The notes: generated from the letters alone by a model not told the origin. 64,000 bases of DNA from Coprococcus eutactus (GCF_025149915.1 NZ_CP102278.1:1348001-1412000); one strand, 5' to 3'; shown: positions 17,490 to 27,164, counted from the first letter of the stretch. Translations and numbers: made by a program.

Positions 17490-20400
17490 ATGGCGGAGGA
17501 CAAGAAGACAAGACTTGAGCTTGAGGAGAAGAAGAGGATCGCAGATGAAGTGAGAGAGGTATTTGACGAGAATTCTATGAAGCTCAGAAAGAGCTACAGT
17601 GCGGATGCGCAGAAGCTTCTTAAGGAGATGGATAATTACTATGGAGATGTAAAAGAGTCGATGATCGGCAAGAGACTTGAGACATTTCTTGAGAATGAAA
17701 AGAATCTTCCTTCGGAATTCTTCAGGAACGAGCTGAAGCATTTGCCGGGGTGGGTGCCGGATCATCTGATGGAGGATTTCTACACTTCTATAGACAGCAT
17801 AATCAAGTGGCAGACAAGCCAGTATTATTACAGAAGAACCATGCGTACGAAGAGGTATGGGGCATTTCTTGACAGATATTTCAGGATAATGAATGAATAT
17901 CACTCCATGGGGATATACGGATGCGACATAGCATCTCTCTACAAGGAGAAATTACCGCAGGATATATTGTGCTATTACAGGGATGGCAGCAGCAACGGAT
18001 ATAGAATAATATCTGAATATTGGATACAGGCGGAGCTCGACAGGGGGAATGCAGAGCTTGAGGAAGTGCTCATGGACATCATGTTCGGTGAGAGTGCGCA
18101 GACAAGGCTCACGACAAATATCCTCAGGGGAATATATATGAGCTCCAACACAAGACTCCATGAGGCTGTAGGCAAGCTGCTCGTTGCGGCAAAGCTTCAG
18201 GAGGGGCTTAGGCAGGCGATATGTGAGAATATGGATTATGGAACGGCAGGTGCATTTATGACCCTGTTCCATGTAATAAAGGAGAATGATCTTCTGAGAT
18301 TCTCGTCTGTTATGAGGGCTGTAGCCACCTGGACAGGACTTGTGACTGACGAGGAGAGCAAGCTTGACCGTATACAGAAGAAACAGCTGATTCTTATAGA
18401 TACATATCTGAATGATGAAAATGCAAGGCGTGAAGCTTTATCCGGCGATGATGCCATGCAGATCTATCTTGCGCTGTGGAGCTATGGTTTCTTTGATGTG
18501 GACGAGGCATGCCATGTGATGAACAAGCTGGCACTTGATGGCAGCAGACACCAAAGACTGGTATTTGGCACATATATCAGGGCAATGAGTCTGGGAAAGG
18601 TGTACACACACAGCGTTGCAAAGGAATTTATCAAGAGATTCTCAGACGAGATGGACACCATGGCGGTCATCATGCCAAGTTTCATGTCGGATTACCAGCC
18701 TTATATGAATAGTCTCATATATAAAGACGGCAGATCGTACAACAATGAACTTAAGAAAATGACATTTGCCGAGGTGGACAAATATTTTGACAGCAGGAAA
18801 GAATGTCAGGAGATGTACGACATCCTCATGGGCATACTTGAGCGCATGCCAAAGAAGAGGCTTGAGTTTGATCCGTGTGTATTTCCATGGAATGCCGAAT
18901 ATCTGGACAGATCCGCAATCATCATGAGACTTGCGGTCTGTGCAAGCGCTCTAAAGGACGAGGACAGGATCACACACATAGCGGAGATGGTTCCTGAGAT
19001 AGATTCCGCAAGGTATAGCAGAGATGCGCTTTTGCTTCTGCTTGTAAGGCAGCCGGCAAATGACAGACAGCGTGCCATACTGGTGGATGCGGTTGCCGAC
19101 AAGGAGACATATACCAGAAACAAGGCGGCGATGATCGTTAAGGATATGAAACTTTCGCCGGAGAATTATGTACAGCTTGAGAATATGCTCAAGTACAAGA
19201 AGTCAGACATAAGGGAGACTGTTTTATCTATTTTGTATAAGCTTGACGGTGAAGACATGGATGGCCTCATTGGAAGACTTCTTGCAGATCCCAAGGAGGA
19301 AAAGAGAACAGCGGGACTTGACCTGTTGCTCCAGCTCAAGAATGATGAGAACAGGCAGAAACTTTTTGCAGATTGTGTTGGTCATATAGACGCTATGCAG
19401 AGGGAGTCTGCGAATGGAAGATCCAGTGTTACAACTAAGGAGCAGATTCTTATACGTGAGATTAAAAATGTTGGCACAGACCGGGCTGGTGCAGATGAGG
19501 GATATGGACTTTATGATGTAAATGCGGACTATGAGCCGATATTTGACAAGAGTTATCTGGCTGAGTGCTTTGAGCTGTACAAAAAGTATTTCCCTGAAAG
19601 CGGGATTGCAAATGATAATCTGTGCAAGACTGCTAAGAGCGAGGGTGCATTTGCAAAACTCAAATCAAAGATTGTGCCTAAAAAGAAAGACACGACATCT
19701 GATTCAGAAGTAATAAATATATTAAGAAAATTTGATGCATTTGTGGATGAACACAAAAATGATGAGTATGAGATGACTGACGGAGAAATCGGTCTGCTTG
19801 GTGAGTCAGGTGGAAACATATATGTGAACCGTGACAAAGTGGCATGTGAGGAATTGTGGGTAGATTTCTACGAGAAAAATATTCAGACTCCGTATATGTG
19901 CATGCAGCTCTACGTGTATCTGAATGGCTACAACAGTGACAAACAGGATTTCAAGAAGTACTGTGAGAGCTTTATGGCGGATATGTTTGGAAATATATAT
20001 ATAGAAGAATGTCCGGCATTCGGATATCTTGCCATTTCCAGAGCTGTAATTGGTTTCCTGTATAGAAGATATGTGATGGATAGTGACAAGAAGAGGCTTG
20101 CCGTTGTGGCAGCAGACTATCTGCTTGGAAGAAACGATGAGCTCATATATACATTTGGCGGGAATAAAGGTGGCAGCAGTATATCTGGTGATGATTCAAA
20201 GGTATATCACAGAAGTGTGCTCACAAATGAGCAGATCATGATAATAACATGGTGGCTTGCAATCGATGGTGACAGCGATATATTAGACGTAAAAGAGGAT
20301 TCTGACGAGGCAAGGCAGAATGAAGAAAATTTCATGCATTTGTTTCCATACAACTATGCCCTTGCAAAGAGTCATAACTTTAATATACCTTCAGACGTTG

Positions 20401-23012
20401 TAAATGATAGAAATTCATATTACTGGGTACACACAGGAAGTGTCATGCCGGTTCCAGGTCTCCAGAACTATATTGCTGCATACAGTCGTGGCTTGATTTC
20501 AAAAGATTATATGTACAAGATGGCATTTGAGGGGAATTCCCTGGATAGGAGCCTCAAATGTGTATCTGACGTGATGCGTTTTATAACGGAGCGCAATAGG
20601 AAGGTGCAGACCAGAGGCTATGAGTGGGGATATACGGAGCGTGAAAGGCTGAGAAGTGTGCGGCAGATACTTCTTCACAGTCCGGAAGGAGAGTTCTCAG
20701 AGACGGACGAGAAAAGGCTGGATATAGCTAAGAAGCTGTACACTGATATGTCAGAGCTTGTGCTTTCTGCAGAGCTCACAAGGGGAGACACGGAGACAGA
20801 ATTCTCTCCATATATATATGGGCTTACAAGAATATTCGGAGCGGAGTATTTTGTCAGGATACTGTCAGCCCTAGGCAAGGAGACGTTGGAGAGATCAACG
20901 TATTTCAATACCGGTTATTACTATAATCGTCAGAAGGTCAGCAAGAAGAACAGTATGTCTCATCTTCTTCAGGCGTGTGTGCCTGATGCAAATGACAGTG
21001 CGGAGACTTTGAAGGCCTATCTTACAGGTACGGATATAAGTGATGCCAGGCTTATAGAGGCGGCTATGTATTCTCCAGAGTGGATAGATATAGTTGGAGA
21101 GTATCTTGGATGGGATGGATTTACTGCGGGATGCTATTACTTTATGGCGCACATGAACGAGTCATTTGACGACAAGAGAAAGGCTATGATAGCGAGATTT
21201 ACACCGCTTGAGGTGGATGAGCTGAACGACGGCGCATTTGACAGGACGTGGTTTACCGAAGTCTATGAAAGGTTGGGTGACAAACGTTTCCAGCTCATAT
21301 ACAAGGCGGCGAAATACATTTCGGACGGTGCAAAGCATACCAGGGCGAGAAAATATGCGGATGCGGCACTTGGCAAATATGATGAGCCCGAGCTGATGGC
21401 TGAGATCGAGGCAAAGAGAAACAAAGATCTGCTCATGGCGGTGGGAATCCTGCCGATAGAGAATGAGGAGCAGATAAAGGACAGGTACATGTTCCTTCAG
21501 AAGTTCAAGAAGGAGAGCAGGCAGTTCGGAGCACAGAGGAGAGCCAGCGAGGCGGCAGCAGTTTCTACAGCTATGCGCAATATGGCGATCAATGCCGGAT
21601 ATCAGGACGTGACGAGACTTACCCTACGTATGGAAAGCCTTGTAGTTCAGGGCATGAGGGAATATTTTCAGCCGCATGAGGTCGAAGAAGTGACCGTATG
21701 GCTTGAGATGGAGGATGGCGGCAAATGCACTGTCATCTGTGAGAAGAACGGCAAACAGTTAAAGTCCGTTCCGGCAAAGATCAAGAAGGATGAGTATGTA
21801 TTGGCTCTGATGGATGCCAAGAAGCAGATGGCGGAGCAGTCAAGGCGTACAAAGGCGATGCTTGAGGATGCGATGGAGAGCCAGGAGGAATACACCTGGG
21901 CTGAGATCAGGGGCATGCTGGAGAATCCTGTTATATATGACATGGTAGCTGCGCTGGTGTTCAAGGTGGCGGAGCCGGATGGCGTGAAGGCAGAGCTTGA
22001 TAATGCGGCTGACAGTATTATGTCAGGGGCAAATGAACTTGATGACAGCAAGAATGTTGTGCTGGGATTTGCGACTGAGGATGGATTCAATACATTTGTG
22101 GCAACGTCCATCGGTGATGCAGATATTGCGGATACGGTATCAAAATCAACGGAAAATAATAGCTCCAAAAAAACAGGCTTGAACCTTATGAACCTGTCAG
22201 ATGACACAAAGCTCACAGTAGCACATCCATTCCATATGTACATGGCTGGCAAATGGCATGATATACAGAAATATGTATTTGACAACAAGATCGTACAGCC
22301 GTTCAAGCAGGTGTTCAGAGAGCTCTATGTGAAGACCGAAGAGGAAATGAACATGGAACATTCCCTCAGATACGCGGGCAATCAGATCCAGCCGAAGAAA
22401 ACTCTGGGCTGTCTGAGGTCAAGACACTGGGTGGCAGACATAGAGGATGGACTTCAAAAGGTTTATTACAAGGAGAACATAGTAGCACAGATATACGCGC
22501 TTGCAGACTGGTTCTCACCTGCGGATATAGAGTCACCGACCCTCGAATGGGTGGTGTTCTCAGATAGAAAGACAGGAAAGAATATGAGGATCAAGGATAT
22601 CCCAGACATCATATTCTCTGAGGTCATGAGGGATGTGGACATGGCTGTTTCCGTGGCACATGCCGGAGGCGTGGATCCAGAGACCTCACACTCAACTGTT
22701 GAGATGCGAAAGGCGATAGCAGAATTCACCATGCCGCTTTTCAGGCTGACAAATGTCACATTTACAAAGAACCATGCGGTGATAGAGGGCAAGCGCGCCA
22801 ATTATACAGTCCACCTTGGAAGCGGAGTGGTGCATCAGGAGGCAGGCCCTATGATAAATGTACTTCCTGTGCATTCGCAGAGGCGGGGCAGAATATTCCT
22901 GCCATTTGTGGATGATGATCCAAAGACATCGGAGGTGCTCACGAAGATACTGTTCTTTGCAGAGGATAATAAGATCAAGGATCCTTATATACTGGGACAG
23001 ATCGAGCAGTGA
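17490..23012 (+). CDS. DUF4132-domain giant protein with HEAT-like repeats
   Basis: A 1840-residue soluble protein. The first third is helical; residues about 490-640 (RDALLLLLVRQPANDRQRAI, TYTRNKAAMIV and similar units) look like HEAT-type repeats. The DUF4132 domain lies at about 1390-1690, with the core PFKQVFRELYVKTEEE and the following RYAGNQIQPKK. The C-terminus (about 1700-1840) has MRKAIAEFTMPLFRLTNVTF and YTVHLGSGVVHQEAG, matching the conserved tail that usually follows DUF4132. Escherichia coli relatives are YehI and MolR, of uncertain function; yehI lies in a region with MoxR-type AAA and vWA genes. Here no AAA gene is adjacent; only the 137-residue protein precedes it. ATG 17490 follows AAAGGGG. 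Family call is good, function unknown. Confidence 0.85.
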   Translation: MAEDKKTRLELEEKKRIADEVREVFDENSMKLRKSYSADAQKLLKEMDNYYGDVKESMIGKRLETFLENEKNLPSEFFRNELKHLPGWVPDHLMEDFYTSIDSIIKWQTSQYYYRRTMRTKRYGAFLDRYFRIMNEYHSMGIYGCDIASLYKEKLPQDILCYYRDGSSNGYRIISEYWIQAELDRGNAELEEVLMDIMFGESAQTRLTTNILRGIYMSSNTRLHEAVGKLLVAAKLQEGLRQAICENMDYGTAGAFMTLFHVIKENDLLRFSSVMRAVATWTGLVTDEESKLDRIQKKQLILIDTYLNDENARREALSGDDAMQIYLALWSYGFFDVDEACHVMNKLALDGSRHQRLVFGTYIRAMSLGKVYTHSVAKEFIKRFSDEMDTMAVIMPSFMSDYQPYMNSLIYKDGRSYNNELKKMTFAEVDKYFDSRKECQEMYDILMGILERMPKKRLEFDPCVFPWNAEYLDRSAIIMRLAVCASALKDEDRITHIAEMVPEIDSARYSRDALLLLLVRQPANDRQRAILVDAVADKETYTRNKAAMIVKDMKLSPENYVQLENMLKYKKSDIRETVLSILYKLDGEDMDGLIGRLLADPKEEKRTAGLDLLLQLKNDENRQKLFADCVGHIDAMQRESANGRSSVTTKEQILIREIKNVGTDRAGADEGYGLYDVNADYEPIFDKSYLAECFELYKKYFPESGIANDNLCKTAKSEGAFAKLKSKIVPKKKDTTSDSEVINILRKFDAFVDEHKNDEYEMTDGEIGLLGESGGNIYVNRDKVACEELWVDFYEKNIQTPYMCMQLYVYLNGYNSDKQDFKKYCESFMADMFGNIYIEECPAFGYLAISRAVIGFLYRRYVMDSDKKRLAVVAADYLLGRNDELIYTFGGNKGGSSISGDDSKVYHRSVLTNEQIMIITWWLAIDGDSDILDVKEDSDEARQNEENFMHLFPYNYALAKSHNFNIPSDVVNDRNSYYWVHTGSVMPVPGLQNYIAAYSRGLISKDYMYKMAFEGNSLDRSLKCVSDVMRFITERNRKVQTRGYEWGYTERERLRSVRQILLHSPEGEFSETDEKRLDIAKKLYTDMSELVLSAELTRGDTETEFSPYIYGLTRIFGAEYFVRILSALGKETLERSTYFNTGYYYNRQKVSKKNSMSHLLQACVPDANDSAETLKAYLTGTDISDARLIEAAMYSPEWIDIVGEYLGWDGFTAGCYYFMAHMNESFDDKRKAMIARFTPLEVDELNDGAFDRTWFTEVYERLGDKRFQLIYKAAKYISDGAKHTRARKYADAALGKYDEPELMAEIEAKRNKDLLMAVGILPIENEEQIKDRYMFLQKFKKESRQFGAQRRASEAAAVSTAMRNMAINAGYQDVTRLTLRMESLVVQGMREYFQPHEVEEVTVWLEMEDGGKCTVICEKNGKQLKSVPAKIKKDEYVLALMDAKKQMAEQSRRTKAMLEDAMESQEEYTWAEIRGMLENPVIYDMVAALVFKVAEPDGVKAELDNAADSIMSGANELDDSKNVVLGFATEDGFNTFVATSIGDADIADTVSKSTENNSSKKTGLNLMNLSDDTKLTVAHPFHMYMAGKWHDIQKYVFDNKIVQPFKQVFRELYVKTEEEMNMEHSLRYAGNQIQPKKTLGCLRSRHWVADIEDGLQKVYYKENIVAQIYALADWFSPADIESPTLEWVVFSDRKTGKNMRIKDIPDIIFSEVMRDVDMAVSVAHAGGVDPETSHSTVEMRKAIAEFTMPLFRLTNVTFTKNHAVIEGKRANYTVHLGSGVVHQEAGPMINVLPVHSQRRGRIFLPFVDDDPKTSEVLTKILFFAEDNKIKDPYILGQIEQ

Positions 23013-23098
23013 GTGTGAAGATAATACTGCTGCCTGTGACAAGTAAGTGATGTGACGTTTGACAGACAAATTTCCGGACAGAGAAAGAAGATGACATA

Positions 23099-23344
23099 AT
23101 GGGAATCAGGAATATAATAACAAGGCTTAAAATTGGACGTGGTGATGCAGATAACATGTTCCCATATGATGAGAACATGCATGAGGCTGTCATCAGGTGT
23201 TCTATCTGCACCGGCGAGCAGGTCGCAGGTTTTAAGAACAGACAGGACGGCAGCTTTGTGGGTGTGATGGTGATAAAGTCGGATGACGATCTGGAATACT
23301 TCAAAGAGCTTTATGGCGTGGAGAAGGTTAGGAAGGTATATTAA
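23099..23344 (+). CDS. Small conserved Firmicutes protein, unknown function
   Basis: An 81-residue protein starting at ATG 23099 shortly after the DUF4132 gene. The core AVIRCSICTGEQVAGFKN followed by GSFVGVMVIKSDDDLEYFKE resembles a small protein common in Lachnospiraceae, sometimes labelled aspartate dehydrogenase without support. It has two cysteines (CSIC) in a CXXC arrangement. No signal peptide or membrane segment. It may be read with the upstream genes, as no terminator is evident in the 86-base gap. Confidence 0.7.
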   Translation: MGIRNIITRLKIGRGDADNMFPYDENMHEAVIRCSICTGEQVAGFKNRQDGSFVGVMVIKSDDDLEYFKELYGVEKVRKVY

Positions 23345-23363
23345 AATAAAAATTTCATCGATA

Positions 23364-23392
23364 TTGACATAAAATAGTGTTGAGTATATTAT
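23364..23392 (+). promoter_or_regulatory. Promoter of a candidate small RNA
   Basis: TTGACA (23364-23369), a 17-base spacer and TATTAT (23387-23392). It lies 20 bases after the previous gene and directs transcription into a short region that ends in a strong hairpin. Confidence 0.65.
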
Positions 23393-23398
23393 TAAACA

Positions 23399-23508
23399 AA
23401 GGAGTGCCTGCCTTAAGTGGGGATGATAACAGAGTTGTTTCGCTACTTGGGAAACAACATAATACGTAAATGGCTATGCGTTAATCGCATAGCCATTTGC
23501 TGTTTTAT
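23399..23508 (+). ncRNA. Candidate small RNA of about 110 nt
   Basis: The region between the promoter at 23364 and the hairpin at 23468-23498 has no good ORF. It forms a first stem, GTTGTTTC (23434-23441) with GAAACAAC (23451-23458), then the terminator stem. A 21-codon GTG frame (23404 onward) exists but its Shine-Dalgarno would touch the start. No known RNA family was recognised. The rest of the gap to 23739 is AT-rich with no other feature seen. Confidence 0.45.
23468..23508 (+). terminator. Hairpin terminator of the candidate small RNA
   Basis: AAATGGCTATGCG (23468-23480) pairs perfectly with CGCATAGCCATTT (23486-23498) around TTAAT, followed by GCTGTTTT. Confidence 0.75.
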
Positions 23509-23738
23509 CAGATGTATACAAATTGGATAATTATTTGATAGTAGAGAGGCTGATATAAATAGATAATAAAAAACTGAATCTGTATAGGGTAGATATTTTT
23601 TATATTTTTATTGTTGAGTGCTACATAAAAACGTGAAAATACACATAAAATAGTAGTTGGTATTGATTAAGTAGACACGGGATAGTAAAATAATATTACT
23701 AAAAAATGTGTCCATACACAAAAACAAGGAGCGTGACA

Positions 23739-24992
23739 ATGGAAATCAAGAGAGATGCATACCTTGAACAGCTGAAGATAAGAAAAGATAATGGAATGAT
23801 AAAGATTATTACAGGAATCAGGAGATGTGGAAAGTCATTTCTATTATTTGTATTATTTAAGAACTATTTATTAGAGAATGGTGTAGATAATGAACATATT
23901 ATTGCGATTGCATTAGATGGTATCGAAAACGAAGAACTGAGGGATCCGAAAAAGTGTTATCAATACATTAAGGATGCAATGAAAGATGAGCAGAGGTATT
24001 ATTTGATTTTGGATGAAGTACAGTTTATGCCGCGATTTGAGGAAGTACTGAATAGTTTGCTCAGAATTAGCAATATTGATGTATATGTGACCGGTAGTAA
24101 TTCGAGATTTTTATCCAGTGATATTGTAACTGAATTTAGAGGCAGAGGTGATGAGATAAGAATTTATCCATTATCTTTCGCTGAGTTCTATAGTGCGTAT
24201 GATGGAGATTATGACGAAGCCTGGGAAGAGTATATGACATATGGTGGTTTGCCACAGGTAGCACAATTTTCTGTGGAACGCCAAAAGGCAGAATATCTAA
24301 AAAATATTTTTACCAATGTCTATATCAGAGATGTTGTAGAGAGGAATAACATTAAAAATGTTGATGAAATTGGAACTTTAGTCGATATTCTTGCTTCTGC
24401 CATAGGCGCACCAACCAATCCAACTAAAATATCAAATACTTTTAAAAGTGAACGGGGTATCAATTATAGCAATAAGACTATATCTAATCATATTGATTAT
24501 TTGACGGAGGCCTTTTTGATTTCTAAAGCGGAACGGTATGATATTAAGGGAAGAAAATATGTGGGTGCTAACTTAAAATATTATTTTTCAGATGTGGGAC
24601 TTAGAAATGCTAGGTTAAATTTCAGACAGCAGGAACCTACTCATATTATGGAGAACATAGTTTATAACGAACTGCTTATTAGAGGCTACAATGTGGATGT
24701 TGGTATCGTAGATGTGTATGCAAAGAATGATTATGGAAAAACTACTCGCAAGCAGTTTGAGGTTGATTTTGTAGTGAATCAGGGTAGTCAGAGATATTAT
24801 ATTCAAGTAGCCTATGATATGGTTTCTGAAGAAAAACAGACACAGGAATTTAATTCATTTAGGAATATTCCAGATTCATTTAAGAAGATTGTTATAGTAA
24901 ATGGAACGAAAAAGCCGTATAGAAATGATGAAGGATTTGTGATTATGGGAATGAAATATTTTTTACTTAATGCAGATAGTTTAGAATTTTAG
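23739..24992 (+). CDS. AAA_14 / DUF4143 ATPase
   Basis: A 417-residue ATPase of the AAA_14-DUF4143 type. The N-terminal domain has the P-loop TGIRRCGKSFLL and Walker B YYLILDEVQFM, plus YVTGSNSRFLSSD; the C-terminal DUF4143 domain includes FEVDFVV near a nuclease-like fold and IENIVYNELL-type segments. Such proteins are common, often strain-variable, and of unclear role. The frame opens at 23706, but ATG 23739 follows AAGGAGC and begins MEIKRDAYLEQLKIRK as in relatives. The gene is clearly more AT-rich than its neighbours and sits alone between a small RNA-like unit and the SRP operon, which suggests transfer. Confidence 0.85.
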   Translation: MEIKRDAYLEQLKIRKDNGMIKIITGIRRCGKSFLLFVLFKNYLLENGVDNEHIIAIALDGIENEELRDPKKCYQYIKDAMKDEQRYYLILDEVQFMPRFEEVLNSLLRISNIDVYVTGSNSRFLSSDIVTEFRGRGDEIRIYPLSFAEFYSAYDGDYDEAWEEYMTYGGLPQVAQFSVERQKAEYLKNIFTNVYIRDVVERNNIKNVDEIGTLVDILASAIGAPTNPTKISNTFKSERGINYSNKTISNHIDYLTEAFLISKAERYDIKGRKYVGANLKYYFSDVGLRNARLNFRQQEPTHIMENIVYNELLIRGYNVDVGIVDVYAKNDYGKTTRKQFEVDFVVNQGSQRYYIQVAYDMVSEEKQTQEFNSFRNIPDSFKKIVIVNGTKKPYRNDEGFVIMGMKYFLLNADSLEF

Positions 24993-24995
24993 TGA

Positions 24996-25023
24996 GGTTG
25001 TCAAGAAAAAACACTTGACAACC
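24996..25023. repeat. Perfect inverted repeat overlapping the ylxM promoter
   Basis: GGTTGTCAAG (24996-25005) pairs with CTTGACAACC (25014-25023) around AAAAAACA. It begins just after the DUF4143 gene and includes the -35 box of the next promoter. It could be a terminator stem lacking a T-tract or an operator. Confidence 0.7.
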
Positions 25024-25043
25024 CATCCCACCTGTATTAGAAT
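25015..25043 (+). promoter_or_regulatory. Promoter of the ylxM-ffh operon
   Basis: TTGACA (25015-25020), a 17-base spacer and TAGAAT (25038-25043). It fixes the ylxM start downstream, at 25099. Near the expected 5' end of the transcript a small hairpin GTAAAG/CTTTAC is possible. Confidence 0.7.
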
Positions 25044-25098
25044 AGCCCATGGTAAAGCAAAAACACTTTACATGCAAGTGCGTTACGGAGAGTTTGTT

Positions 25099-25455
25099 AT
25101 GGAGAAGATAGTCAGACAGTCTATGTTATATGATTTTTATGGTGAGCTGCTCACAGAGCATCAGAAGAGCGTGTACGAGGATGTCGTGAACAATGATATG
25201 TCTTACTCGGAGATAGCGAGACTCAACAACATAAGCAGACAGGGCGTGTACGATATGGTAAGGCGCTGTGATAAGATCCTTGAGGAGTATGAGGAGAAGC
25301 TTATGCTGGTACATAAGTTCATGAAGGCACAGGAACAGGTTCAGAAGATCAAGGAATGTGCGGATGAACTCAAGGCGATCAATTCGGACGAACGGCTTGC
25401 GGGCAGAATTGAAGATATAGTGAATTATTCAGATAAGATACTCGAAGATTTCTGA
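25099..25455 (+). CDS. ylxM: YlxM/p13-family HTH protein, SRP-associated
   Basis: A 118-residue helix-turn-helix protein of the YlxM family, encoded next to ffh in many Firmicutes and thought to modulate the SRP pathway. Seen: LLTEHQKSVYEDVVNNDMSY followed by SEIARLNNISRQGVYDMVRR, a sigma-region-4-like HTH, then a coiled, charged C-terminus. The frame is open from 25015, but that TTG is the -35 box of the promoter; ATG 25099 follows ACGGAGAG at proper spacing. ffh begins about 90 bases downstream. Confidence 0.92.
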   Translation: MEKIVRQSMLYDFYGELLTEHQKSVYEDVVNNDMSYSEIARLNNISRQGVYDMVRRCDKILEEYEEKLMLVHKFMKAQEQVQKIKECADELKAINSDERLAGRIEDIVNYSDKILEDF

Positions 25456-25546
25456 TGACAGGTAGTGATGTATTGCGGAACCACCCCAGGATTTACAGAG
25501 TGGAGCTGCATGTACCCGATAGTTTATATCAGAAGGGAGAATGTCT

Positions 25547-26893
25547 ATGGCATTTGACAGTTTATCAGATAAACTGCAGAACGTATTTAAGAAGCTGAGA
25601 AGCAAGGGCGTACTTACAGAAGATGATGTCAAGGAGGCTATGAAGGAAGTTAAAAGAGCACTTCTTGAGGCCGACGTTAACTTCAAAGTTGTCAAGTCAT
25701 TTGTCAAGTCGGTGAGTGACAGAGCTGTAGGTGAAGAAGTCCTCAAAGGTCTGAATCCTGGACACATGGTCATCAAGATTGTTAAAGAAGAGATGGACAA
25801 GCTCATGGGTTCTGAGATGACAGAGATCAAGCTCAGACCGTCAAATGAGATAACGATCATCATGATGTGTGGACTTCAGGGTGCAGGTAAGACCACCACA
25901 GCGGCAAAGCTAGCATATCAGTTTAAGAACAAAGGTAAGAAACCGCTCCTTGTAGCGTGTGATGTATACAGACCGGCGGCTATCAAGCAGCTGCAGGTAA
26001 ATGGTGAGAAGGTTGGAGTCCCCGTATTTGCCATGGGTGACAACAACAAGCCACTGGATATTGCAAAGGCGGCTATACAGCATGCAGCCAAGAACAATAT
26101 CAATCTGGTATTTCTCGATACGGCAGGTCGTCTTCATGTCGATGAGGATATGATGGATGAGCTGGCAGAGATAAAGGCGAATCTGGACATTGCCTACACC
26201 ATACTGACTGTAGATTCTATGACTGGTCAGGATGCGGTTAATGTAGCTACAACGTTCAATGACAAAATAGGTATAGATGGTGTCATCCTTACAAAGCTGG
26301 ATGGTGACACCAGAGGCGGTGCCGCACTGTCGATCAAGGCAGTTACAGGCAAGCCAATCCTGTACTCAGGTATGGGAGAGAAGCTTACAGATCTGGAGCC
26401 ATTTTATCCGGATCGTATGGCGAGTCGAATCCTCGGTATGGGTGATGTTGAGTCACTCATAGAGAAAGCCCAGTCGGCCATCGATGAGGAAAAGGCAAAG
26501 GAGATGGAACAGAAGTTCCGCAAAGCAAGTTTTGATTTCAACGATTTTCTTGATCAGATGGCTCAGCTCGAGCAGATGGGTGGCATGCAGGAGATCCTTT
26601 CGATGATGCCAGGCATGGCAAGTCAGATGAAGAATGTTGAGATAGATGAGAACGCTGCTAAAACACCAAAAGCAATCGTTCTGTCCATGACACCTAGAGA
26701 GCGTTCACTCCAGGATCCGATATCGCCATCAAGAAAGAAGCGTATCGCAGATGGAGCAGGTGTCCAGATAGCAGATGTGAATCGTTTTCTTAAGCAGTTT
26801 GAACAGTCTAAGAAGATGATGAAGCAGATGTCAGGCATGATGGGCGGAAAGAGAAGACGCGGTGGTTTTAAAATGCCTTTTGGCTTAAGATAA
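25547..26893 (+). CDS. ffh: Signal recognition particle GTPase Ffh
   Basis: Ffh binds SRP RNA and signal sequences and delivers nascent membrane proteins to FtsY. N domain (about 1-85), G domain with GLQGAGKTTTAAKLA, DTAGRLHVDEDM, TKLDGDTRGGAALS; the methionine-rich M domain follows (QMAQLEQMGGMQEILSMMPG and a basic tail KMMKQMSGMMGGKRRRGG). ATG 25547 lies seven bases after GGGAG; an ATG two codons earlier (25541) is too close to it. 448 residues is normal. rpsP starts 25 bases later. Confidence 0.98.
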   Translation: MAFDSLSDKLQNVFKKLRSKGVLTEDDVKEAMKEVKRALLEADVNFKVVKSFVKSVSDRAVGEEVLKGLNPGHMVIKIVKEEMDKLMGSEMTEIKLRPSNEITIIMMCGLQGAGKTTTAAKLAYQFKNKGKKPLLVACDVYRPAAIKQLQVNGEKVGVPVFAMGDNNKPLDIAKAAIQHAAKNNINLVFLDTAGRLHVDEDMMDELAEIKANLDIAYTILTVDSMTGQDAVNVATTFNDKIGIDGVILTKLDGDTRGGAALSIKAVTGKPILYSGMGEKLTDLEPFYPDRMASRILGMGDVESLIEKAQSAIDEEKAKEMEQKFRKASFDFNDFLDQMAQLEQMGGMQEILSMMPGMASQMKNVEIDENAAKTPKAIVLSMTPRERSLQDPISPSRKKRIADGAGVQIADVNRFLKQFEQSKKMMKQMSGMMGGKRRRGGFKMPFGLR

Positions 26894-26918
26894 TTAATAT
26901 TTAGGAGGAACAAGAACA

Positions 26919-27164
26919 ATGGCAGTAAAGATTAGATTAAGAAGAATGGGTTATAAGAAGCATCCTTTCTACAGAGTAATCGTAGCAGATTCAAGATCAC
27001 CAAGAGATGGTAGATTCATCGAGGAGATCGGAACATATGATCCTAACCAGGAGCCATCTGTAGTAAAGATTGACGAGGAGGCTGCAAAGAAGTGGTTAGC
27101 TACTGGCGCACAGCCAACTGAGTCAGTTGCAAAGTTATTAAAGCAGGCAGGTATCGAGAAGTAA
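26919..27164 (+). CDS. rpsP: 30S ribosomal protein S16
   Basis: S16 is a small 30S assembly protein. The start [20 protein letters not shown] and the following [20 protein letters not shown] are the family signature, and 81 residues is the usual length. TTAGGAGG-type ribosome binding site upstream. It is followed by two hairpins (27177-27201 and 27210-27243) before khpA, which may regulate the ratio of S16 to the downstream proteins. Confidence 0.99.
   Translation: MAVKIRLRRMGYKKHPFYRVIVADSRSPRDGRFIEEIGTYDPNQEPSVVKIDEEAAKKWLATGAQPTESVAKLLKQAGIEK

Noticed and set aside
25015..25098. Upstream TTG start for ylxM
   Set aside because: The TTG belongs to the TTGACA -35 box of the promoter; ATG 25099 has a Shine-Dalgarno sequence.
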